From an uncultured Blautia sp. (GTDB lineage Bacteria; Bacillota; Clostridia; Lachnospirales; Lachnospiraceae): a stretch of 18,962 bases of DNA. The DNA lies in assembly GCA_900539525.1 (NCBI GenBank), contig UQCM01000051.1, positions 1 to 18,962 of the forward strand. The letters are read 5' to 3'. Of the stretch, positions 8,684-14,072 are shown piece by piece (the stretch's first letter is position 1; each line of letters starts with the position of its first letter). Both the position numbers and the translations under genes were made by a program. The notes under the pieces were generated by a model, which was not told the DNA's origin, made no database searches, and worked only from the letters and a program-made list of their open reading frames with translations.

Positions 8684-8799
8684 CTGGTAACTATTCAGAG
8701 TCATGCAGATTTATAAACGATAGTTACCCTGTCTGTTCTGTCTGCCTACCCATTCATTTCACACAGGCTGTAACCCATTCCCACAATCCCCTGGCTCAT
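8684..8799 (-). repeat. Degenerate copy of the dispersed leader repeat, with inverted repeat
   Basis: This fills most of the 134 bp between the thioesterase stop and the cvfB start. At 8684-8703 the minus strand has GACTCTGAATAGTTACC, nearly identical to GACTCTGAACAGTTTC in the repeat copy before the LRR gene. At 8771-8799 the minus strand runs from ATGAGC to GAATGGGTTA, matching the two ends of the copy before the thioesterase gene, with its hairpin centre shortened. About 67 bp separate the two parts. A 9-bp perfect inverted repeat, GGTAACTAT / ATAGTTACC (8686-8694 and 8720-8728), lies on the cvfB side. The small frame opened at 8799 runs 17 codons to a stop at 8746 and is probably not functional. 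Confidence 0.45.
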
Positions 8800-8805
8800 C
8801 AATCT

Positions 8806-9513
8806 TTAAGACAAAAACGAAACCACTGCGTAAGGCTTCCCCGCTTCATTGCATAATGCCACCGTACACTCTTTCTCTCTCTCATACACAAACGGAACGA
8901 TCACATCATGAAGGACTGCCGCTTTCTTATATTCCGCACGCATCTGACGCACCTGAAAATTCTCCGGCAGAAACTCATTTGCCATCCGGACATACTGTCC
9001 GTTGTTCACATGATGGTTTGTATCCAGCTGATGTCTCTGTACGGTAAAAGACTCCATCCGGACAGGATCCCCGGGCAGTGCAATCTTTCTGGGCGCATAT
9101 TCCATATCCAGCGGCTCCTCGCTCCCGTAAGCATCAATATGCTCCGACTCTGGTCTGACCGGACGTCCGGAAACCGTATCCACAAAGGCCCACATGGAGT
9201 TGGCGCTGACCACCCGCTTCCCGTCACCATCCAGCATCGAGAAATTTCTCTCCCCGCAGAAGGACTTGAAACCATATGCCCATGTCTGTACCGTGATCTT
9301 TTCCCCAAGCTTTGGAAAACGTACGATCACGATCTGCCATGCAGATAAAATCCATGCTCTCTGACACTCTTTCAGATACTCGATCCCAAGCCCCAGCTCC
9401 TCTGACTGGAAGGTACTGCAGTCCTGAAAATAATTGATGATGCTGTTCAGGGTCAGCTTCTGCTGCATATCCACCTCACTGTAACGCACCCTGCTGTCAA
9501 ACTGATAGATCAT
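8806..9513 (-). CDS. Acyl-ACP thioesterase (FatA/FatB-like, double hotdog)
   Basis: Predicted to hydrolyse acyl-acyl carrier protein, releasing free fatty acid from type II fatty-acid synthesis in the cytoplasm. The 235 residues match bacterial members of the acyl-ACP thioesterase family. The first hotdog holds VRYSEVDMQQKLTLNSIINYFQ (split here: VRYSEVD at 9-15, then the long helix) and the WAYGFKSFCGERNF strand. The second holds the active-site stretch LDTNHHVNNGQYV at 163-175, with D164, N166 and H168 as expected catalytic residues. Its ATG follows GGGGGG by 7 nt. A 26-codon small ORF ends 4 nt before it. No other lipid gene lies nearby. The chain-length preference is not predictable. Confidence 0.9.
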   Translation of the reverse strand: MIYQFDSRVRYSEVDMQQKLTLNSIINYFQDCSTFQSEELGLGIEYLKECQRAWILSAWQIVIVRFPKLGEKITVQTWAYGFKSFCGERNFSMLDGDGKRVVSANSMWAFVDTVSGRPVRPESEHIDAYGSEEPLDMEYAPRKIALPGDPVRMESFTVQRHQLDTNHHVNNGQYVRMANEFLPENFQVRQMRAEYKKAAVLHDVIVPFVYEREKECTVALCNEAGKPYAVVSFLS

Positions 9514-9517
9514 AAAA

Positions 9518-9598
9518 TCACCCCCCGGAAGATTCGAAATGATAACGGTTCATAACCCATTCGCAAAACCGCCTTTTCGCGGCTTTCCTTTTACTCAT
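9518..9598 (-). CDS. Small leader ORF (26 aa) before the thioesterase gene
   Basis: Begins MSKRKAAKRRFCEW and is strongly basic, with one cysteine. AAGGG lies about 6 nt before its ATG, so it could be translated. Its TGA is 4 nt before the thioesterase ATG, and the thioesterase ribosome-binding site (GGGGGG) lies in its last two glycine codons, so translation of the two could be coupled. Its first 14 codons align without gaps to the small ORF before the LRR gene, with changes mostly synonymous or conservative. No known family is recognised. It may instead be a non-coding repeat that happens to stay open. Confidence 0.4.
   Translation of the reverse strand: MSKRKAAKRRFCEWVMNRYHFESSGG
9557..9598 (-). 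repeat. Dispersed leader repeat, copy before thioesterase
   Basis: These 42 bp match the copy at 18921-18962 at 37 positions without indels. The minus strand has a hairpin, AAAGCCGC / GCGGTTTT around a GAAAAG loop, then TGCGAATGG. The unit lies directly before a gene start in both places. Confidence 0.65.
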
Positions 9599-9640
9599 GT
9601 GTGGCCCTTGCCATCAGCATCACCGGATTTGCAAAGTAAA

Positions 9641-9670
9641 CAAAAAGGCTGCTTTTTTCAAAGCAGCCTT
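9641..9670 (-). terminator. Intrinsic terminator after tRNA-Gln
   Basis: The minus strand can form an 11-bp perfect stem (AAGGCTGCTTT with AAAGCAGCCTT) with a 4-nt loop, followed by a run of T's. It starts 6 nt after the tRNA-Gln 3' end and separates the tRNA cluster from the thioesterase unit. Confidence 0.88.
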
Positions 9671-9675
9671 AGAAG

Positions 9676-9747
9676 CTGGGCTACAAGGATTCGAACCTTG
9701 AAATGACGGAGTCAGAGTCCGTTGCCTTACCGTTTGGCGATAGCCCA
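9676..9747 (-). tRNA. tRNA-Gln (anticodon CTG)
   Basis: A 72-nt cloverleaf. The acceptor stem is TGGGCTA / TAGCCCA with discriminator G. The anticodon stem ACGGA/TCCGT encloses CTCTGAC, giving anticodon CTG for codon CAG. The T arm is CAAGG-TTCGAAT-CCTTG. CCA is not encoded. It is the last tRNA of the cluster, with its own promoter and a terminator just downstream. Confidence 0.95.
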
Positions 9748-9777
9748 ATGTTTTATTTTCCACTTGCAACATGAGGT

Positions 9778-9806
9778 ATTATACTACATCATTTTCAAAA
9801 AAGCAA
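9778..9806 (-). promoter_or_regulatory. Promoter of tRNA-Gln
   Basis: On the minus strand TTGCTT (9806-9801) is followed after 17 bp by a perfect TATAAT (9783-9778), about 30 bp before the tRNA. The -35 lies within AAAAAAGTACTTGC (9816-9803), which recurs at the same place in the tRNA-Gly promoter. Confidence 0.8.
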
Positions 9807-9882
9807 GTACTTTTTTGCAAGTGTTTCTGTCCCTCACAGCTTTGACTGTTACTAGCATCTTCGACTGCCTCTGGGATAGAAA

Positions 9883-9953
9883 AGCGGGTGATGGGAATCG
9901 AACCCACATATCCAGCTTGGAAGGCTGGTGTTCTACCACTGAACTACACCCGC
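9883..9953 (-). tRNA. tRNA-Gly (anticodon TCC)
   Basis: A 71-nt cloverleaf with acceptor stem GCGGGTG / CACCCGC and discriminator T. The anticodon stem CCAGC/GCTGG encloses CTTCCAA, giving anticodon TCC for GGA/GGG codons. The T arm is GTGGG-TTCGATT-CCCAT. CCA is not encoded. The 135 bp down to tRNA-Gln show no clear terminator, only the next promoter. Confidence 0.95.
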
Positions 9954-9974
9954 ATGTCATTTACGAACTATGAT

Positions 9975-10003
9975 ATCATATCACAGATTTCGTAATAATG
10001 CAA
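9975..10003 (-). promoter_or_regulatory. Promoter of tRNA-Gly
   Basis: On the minus strand TTGCAT (10003-9998) and TATGAT (9980-9975) are spaced by 17 bp. The -10 is preceded by TGA, an extended -10 feature. The 14-mer AAAAAAGTACTTGC (10013-10000) overlaps the -35, as in the tRNA-Gln promoter. Confidence 0.78.
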
Positions 10004-10058
10004 GTACTTTTTTACATTTTCAATTTCTTTATGTTTCAAAAGTACTTTCCCAGTAAGA

Positions 10059-10090
10059 ACCGGAAATCCTGATTCCTCAAAATTTCCGGT
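10059..10090 (-). other. Inverted repeat downstream of tRNA-Pro
   Basis: ACCGGAAAT and ATTTCCGGT (9 bp, perfect) flank a 14-nt loop, 16 nt after the tRNA-Pro 3' end. There is no T run after it on the minus strand, so it is not a standard terminator. It may be a weak terminator or a 3' processing structure of the tRNA precursor. Confidence 0.4.
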
Positions 10091-10105
10091 GCCCCTGCCA
10101 AGGAG

Positions 10106-10179
10106 TCGATGCGACAGGATTTGAACCTGCGACCTCTGCGTCCCGAACGCAGCGCTCTACCAAGCTGAGCCACGCATCG
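10106..10179 (-). tRNA. tRNA-Pro (anticodon CGG)
   Basis: A 74-nt cloverleaf. The acceptor stem CGATGCG / CGCATCG has discriminator A. The anticodon stem CTGCG/CGCAG encloses TTCGGGA, giving anticodon CGG for codon CCG. The T arm is GCAGG-TTCAAAT-CCTGT. CCA is not encoded. It is first in the cluster, 70 bp after recR. Confidence 0.95.
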
Positions 10180-10202
10180 TTACTGTTTCTTTCAGCTTGG
10201 TC

Positions 10203-10232
10203 ATTATAGCACTACTTTCGTCGAAAAGTCAA
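10203..10232 (-). promoter_or_regulatory. Promoter of tRNA-Pro
   Basis: On the minus strand TTGACT (10232-10227) and TATAAT (10208-10203) are separated by 18 bp, about 23 bp before the tRNA 5' end. The -35 is only 17 bp after the recR stop, and no terminator is visible between them, so recR transcripts may run into the tRNA. Confidence 0.78.
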
Positions 10233-10249
10233 GGGGTTTTTTTAATTTT

Positions 10250-10846
10250 TTATAATTCTACTCTTCCTTCTAATGCACGCAGAAGTGTCACCTCATCAAT
10301 ATACTCCAGATCTCCACCTACCGGCACACCGCTGGCGATACGGCTCACCCTGATTCCGGTAGGTTTGATGAGCTTACTGATATACATGGCGGTAGTCTCA
10401 CCCTCCAGACTGGAGTTTGTGGCGATGATCACTTCCTTCACCTCTCCCTGCAGACGTACCATCAGTTCTTTGAGTTTGATATCACCGGGTCCTACTCCCA
10501 GCAGAGGGGAGATGGCTCCATGAAGCACATGATACACGCCTTCGTATTTTCCTGTTTTCTCATAGGCTGCAAGATCTCTGGTATCCTCCACGACCATGAT
10601 CGTGCTCTGATCCCGCTTCGAATCTGCACAGATCGGGCACAGCTCCTGATCTGTCAGCGTAAAACACTGTCTGCAATAGCGCACATTCTTTCTTGCCTGA
10701 ATGATCGCATCGGAAAGTTTCTGCACTTCCTCCACCGGACGGTTAATCAGATAAAATGCCAGACGCTGTGCAGATTTTGCTCCAATGCCCGGAAGCTTTG
10801 ACAGCTCTTCGATCAGCCTGCTGATCTGACTGCTGAAGTAATCCAT
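10250..10846 (-). CDS. recR: Recombination mediator RecR
   Basis: With RecF/RecO, RecR loads RecA onto SSB-coated single-stranded DNA at gaps during recombination repair. The 198 residues match the family. A helix-hairpin-helix (LPGIGAKSAQRLAF, about 18-31) is followed by a four-cysteine zinc site (C58, C61, C70, C73) and a Toprim domain beginning VVEDTRDLAAYE at 85-96, with a conserved HGAISPLLGVGP loop. Its ATG shares one base with the ybaB stop (TGATG), and the nearest GGAGG is 12 nt upstream inside ybaB, so translation is probably coupled. It is the last gene of the PFK-dnaX-ybaB-recR unit, a canonical order for the final three. Confidence 0.97.
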   Translation of the reverse strand: MDYFSSQISRLIEELSKLPGIGAKSAQRLAFYLINRPVEEVQKLSDAIIQARKNVRYCRQCFTLTDQELCPICADSKRDQSTIMVVEDTRDLAAYEKTGKYEGVYHVLHGAISPLLGVGPGDIKLKELMVRLQGEVKEVIIATNSSLEGETTAMYISKLIKPTGIRVSRIASGVPVGGDLEYIDEVTLLRALEGRVEL

Positions 10847-11202
10847 CAGAACGGAAAGCCTCCGCCCATGCCGCCCAGACCGCCGGTAATCTTCGCCATG
10901 ACCGCCCCTGCTTCCTCCTCCATCTTTCGCATAGCCTCATTGGTCGCTGCCACGATCAGATCCTCCAGCATCTCGATGTCATCCGGATCCACGACCTCCT
11001 CGGACAGCTTCACCTTCGTCACTTCTTTTTTCCCGGACACAGTGACTTCTACCGCTCCGCCTCCCGCAGATGCGGTAAATTCCTTTTCTTCCAGTTCCTT
11101 CTGGCTCTCCTCCATCTGTCTTTGCATTCTCTGTGCCTGTTTCATCAGATTGTTCATATTACCCGGCATACCGCCGCCTGGAAATCCTCCACGTCTTGCC
11201 AT
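10846..11202 (-). CDS. ybaB: YbaB/EbfC nucleoid-associated protein
   Basis: A small DNA-binding protein that forms dimers with a tweezer shape and coats DNA. It is routinely encoded between dnaX and recR. The 118 residues fit. A glycine/methionine-rich start (GGFPGGGMPGN) leads to a helix NNLMKQAQRMQRQMEESQ, then the central sheet with AGGGAVEVTVSG and the segment EDLIVAATNEAM, and ends in a glycine-rich tail. Its AGGAGG lies inside the last codons of dnaX, 5 bp of gap separate the genes, and its stop overlaps recR by 1 nt. Confidence 0.95.
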   Translation of the reverse strand: MARRGGFPGGGMPGNMNNLMKQAQRMQRQMEESQKELEEKEFTASAGGGAVEVTVSGKKEVTKVKLSEEVVDPDDIEMLEDLIVAATNEAMRKMEEEAGAVMAKITGGLGGMGGGFPF

Positions 11203-11207
11203 ACTTT

Positions 11208-12842
11208 CTAATCCTCCTGATTCTCTATTTCTACTTCCGCATGGACAAACTTCTTTATCGCATCATCCACACGGAGCTTTTCAAGATTTCCTCCAGCCAG
11301 ATGTTCATCTGCCCGGAGGATAAATTTTACTTCTACCTGCTTTCCCAGCTTCCCCGCAATGATTCTTTCAAGCTCCCGTTTCCTCTCTTCACTGCCTATA
11401 TAACTCTCGCCCAGAAAATCAGCAAATACCACAAACAGCCGCCTGTCATCGCTGTTTGTACTGAACTTCGGAACGGCCCGGGAGAGCACATACCGGAACC
11501 GCTGTCCTTCTGCCTCGGCCACGATGCTGTTCCACATTCGCATGATCTCCTGAAGATCCTCCGGCACAGCCCTCTCTGCCGGCTTCTCTGTATTCCCGCG
11601 TTCTCCGGAAATCTCCTGCTTCCGGATCTCCCCGGCTGCCGCGCGGGCGGAAGGTTCCTTCAGATCCGGCATGCGCTGTACCATCACACCGTCTTCCAGC
11701 TTCTTCTCCAGGATGCGGATGCGTTCTGCCAGCGAGATCTCATCCGTCTCCATCTGCGGCCTGCACAGCTTGATCAGTGCCACCTCGAGAAGGACGCGTT
11801 TGGAAGCTGCATATTTCATCTGACTGGACAGCTCCGAAAAAATACGGATATAGCGCATCAGCGTATCCGACCGCACCATTCCCGCCTCTTCTTTCAGAAG
11901 CTGCAGATTCTCGGTGGAGACATCCAGAACATCCTCCATATCATCTGAGGATTTCAGAAGCAGCAGATTTCTCAGATACCATGTGAAATCTGTGACAAAC
12001 TGTCCCAGCTCCCGCCCCTGCATGACGAGCTCCTCCAGATGGGCAATGACGCGCACGACATCACCTTGCAGCACCTCCCGAAGCAGACGGCTGAACTCCT
12101 CTGTATCCACTGCGCCGAGCACCTCCAGTACATGATCATAGGTCAGCTTCTGGCCCAGATAGAACGCAATGCACTGATCAAGAAGGCTTAAAGCATCTCT
12201 CATGGAGCCGTCCGCCTTCTTCGCAATATAGCGCAGGGCCTTCTCATCCGCCTCTACCTCTTCCTCTGCGATCAACTCACGCATCCTGTCTGCTATGGTC
12301 GTCAGGGAAATCCTTTTAAAATCATAACGCTGGCATCTGGAAAGAATCGTTACCGGAATCTTGTGCACCTCTGTCGTAGCCAGGATAAAAATGACATAAG
12401 AAGGAGGTTCCTCCAATGTCTTCAGGAGTGCATTGAATGCCCCTGTAGACAGCATATGAACCTCATCAATGATATAAACCTTGTATTTTCCGCTGGCCGG
12501 CGAATAGGCAACCTCCTCACGGATCTCCCGTATATTGTCAACACCGTTGTTTGATGCGGCATCGATCTCTATCACATTCATCGATGTGCCCTGTGCGATC
12601 GCACGACAGGAGGCACATTCCCCGCAGGGGTTCCCGTCTGACGGATGCTCGCAGTTCACCGCTTTCGCCAGGATCTTAGCCACTGTGGTTTTTCCGGTTC
12701 CCCTTGTTCCGCAAAAAAGATAGGCGTGGCCAATACGGTCCGCCGCGATCTGATTCTTCAGTGTTGTTACAATAGGGTCCTGACCCCTTACATCGGCGAA
12801 AGAGTCAGGACGAAATTTACGATATAATGCCGTATAGCCCAT
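11208..12842 (-). CDS. dnaX: DNA polymerase III subunit gamma/tau (clamp loader ATPase)
   Basis: Clamp-loader AAA+ ATPase that opens and loads the sliding clamp and links it to the replicase. At 544 residues it is typical of Firmicute DnaX. Walker A is GTRGTGKT at 45-52, four zinc-binding cysteines are C64, C73, C76 and C79, the Walker B box is DEVH at 126-129, sensor 1 ATTE at 155-158 and the SRC arginine finger at 168-170. The collar domain follows to about 360, then a variable linker and a tau-like C-terminus. No A-rich slippery site as in E. coli dnaX is visible, so one product is expected. The start lies 3 bp after the PFK stop; its CGGAG is inside that gene. Confidence 0.96.
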   Translation of the reverse strand: MGYTALYRKFRPDSFADVRGQDPIVTTLKNQIAADRIGHAYLFCGTRGTGKTTVAKILAKAVNCEHPSDGNPCGECASCRAIAQGTSMNVIEIDAASNNGVDNIREIREEVAYSPASGKYKVYIIDEVHMLSTGAFNALLKTLEEPPSYVIFILATTEVHKIPVTILSRCQRYDFKRISLTTIADRMRELIAEEEVEADEKALRYIAKKADGSMRDALSLLDQCIAFYLGQKLTYDHVLEVLGAVDTEEFSRLLREVLQGDVVRVIAHLEELVMQGRELGQFVTDFTWYLRNLLLLKSSDDMEDVLDVSTENLQLLKEEAGMVRSDTLMRYIRIFSELSSQMKYAASKRVLLEVALIKLCRPQMETDEISLAERIRILEKKLEDGVMVQRMPDLKEPSARAAAGEIRKQEISGERGNTEKPAERAVPEDLQEIMRMWNSIVAEAEGQRFRYVLSRAVPKFSTNSDDRRLFVVFADFLGESYIGSEERKRELERIIAGKLGKQVEVKFILRADEHLAGGNLEKLRVDDAIKKFVHAEVEIENQED

Positions 12843-12845
12843 GCA

Positions 12846-13922
12846 TTAATCTCCGAAGCTGATACCGATGAGCTTTGCCTCTTTAATCAGTTGATGGTCC
12901 GGATCTACCATCTTCAGCTTGCCGGCAACATCACCCAGCGGAACCTTCTTCACTTTGTTATTTACGATACCGACCATGTATCCATAGTCATTATTGATGA
13001 TCAGCTTCGCTGCCTCAGCTCCCAGTCTGGTGGAAAGTACTCTGTCGTACGGGCACGGGCTTCCGCCTCTCTGTGTATGCCCCGGAACGGTAATACGCAC
13101 CTCCACACCCGTTTTCTTAAGAATCTGATCCGCCAGCTCATAAGATACGGAAGGATACTTCCTGTTTTTCATCTTCTCCTTCAGTTCCTTCTTGGACAGC
13201 TTTGCATCCTCTTTGGAGATCGCTCCCTCAGCTACCGCCAGGATCGTGAATCCTTTTCCTGCCTGTGTTCTTCTGTTGATCGCCTCTACGACCTTGTTAA
13301 TATCATACGGAATCTCGGGAAGCAGAATGATATCCGCACCACCCGCAATACCTGCATGGAGTGTCAGCCAGCCTACCTTATGTCCCATGACCTCAACCAG
13401 GAATACACGGTTGTGGGAAGCCGCTGTTGTGTGGATACAGTCGATCGCATCTGTAGCAATATTTACCGCGCTCTGGAAACCGAAGGTCATATCTGTTCCG
13501 TAAATGTCATTGTCAATGGTCTTCGGAAGGTGAATGATATTCAGGCCTTCCTCGCGCAGCAGATTCGCTGTCTTCTGTGTTCCATTTCCTCCCAGGATCA
13601 CCAGGCAGTCCAGACGAAGCTTATAATAATTCTGCTTCATGGCTTCCACCTTGTCCAGTCCGTTGGCATCCGGTGTCCGCATCAGCTTGAACGGCTGTCT
13701 GGAGGTTCCGAGAATCGTTCCGCCCTTCGTAAGGATTCCGGAAAAATCAGACGAGGTCAGCATCCGGTAATCGCCGTAGATCAGACCCTTATATCCGTCT
13801 GCAAATCCGTAAACCTCCAGTTCCGGCAGATTCGAGGCCAATCCTTTTACTACTCCGCGCATGGTCGCATTTAGCGCCTGACAGTCGCCTCCGCTTGTCA
13901 ATAAACCGATTCTTTTTTTCAT
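12846..13922 (-). CDS. Second phosphofructokinase homologue with atypical GGNGT motif
   Basis: A PFK-fold protein of 358 residues, longer than PfkA. It keeps LLTSGGDCQALN (7-18), HTQRGGSP and MGHKVGW. The nucleotide motif is GGNGT at 111-115, with asparagine where PFKs have the magnesium-binding aspartate. The next motif is PKTIDNDI at 133-140, whose lysine is typical of pyrophosphate or mixed-substrate (group III) enzymes, whereas the adjacent glycine is typical of ATP users. The phosphate donor is therefore uncertain; a regulatory or sugar-phosphate role is possible. I choose the ATG at 13922 because homology begins MKKRIGLLTSGGD; in-frame ATGs at 13934 and 13967 are alternatives and ribosome-site support is weak throughout. 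It is first in the operon, 3 bp before dnaX. Confidence 0.87.
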   Translation of the reverse strand: MKKRIGLLTSGGDCQALNATMRGVVKGLASNLPELEVYGFADGYKGLIYGDYRMLTSSDFSGILTKGGTILGTSRQPFKLMRTPDANGLDKVEAMKQNYYKLRLDCLVILGGNGTQKTANLLREEGLNIIHLPKTIDNDIYGTDMTFGFQSAVNIATDAIDCIHTTAASHNRVFLVEVMGHKVGWLTLHAGIAGGADIILLPEIPYDINKVVEAINRRTQAGKGFTILAVAEGAISKEDAKLSKKELKEKMKNRKYPSVSYELADQILKKTGVEVRITVPGHTQRGGSPCPYDRVLSTRLGAEAAKLIINNDYGYMVGIVNNKVKKVPLGDVAGKLKMVDPDHQLIKEAKLIGISFGD

Positions 13923-14004
13923 GACATGTCCCATCTTCTTTCTTAACTTATTTTCCGTGCAGGTCAAAGTTCACATCCTGCCCCGGCGTGTTCGTGATGT
14001 ATTT

Positions 14005-14033
14005 ATTATAACTTATTTTCCGGACAATCACAA
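14005..14033 (-). promoter_or_regulatory. Promoter of the PFK-dnaX-ybaB-recR operon
   Basis: On the minus strand TTGTGA (14033-14028) and a perfect TATAAT (14010-14005) are 17 bp apart, about 83 bp before the PFK start. The 14-mer CGGAAAATAAGTTA covers the spacer and first bases of the -10 (14022-14009) and recurs at 13957-13944, just before the start codon. Confidence 0.75.
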
Positions 14034-14072
14034 CTTAATTCTGCAAACAAACTGTTACTGAAGTTTTTTAAC

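Noticed and set aside
8671..8704. Upstream ATG at 8704 as the start of cvfB
   Set aside because: The 11 extra residues derive from the dispersed repeat, and TAGGAG with good spacing precedes the ATG at 8671.
11208..12842. Programmed frameshift in dnaX making a short gamma form
   Set aside because: No A6G-like slippery heptamer or following stem was found in the expected region.
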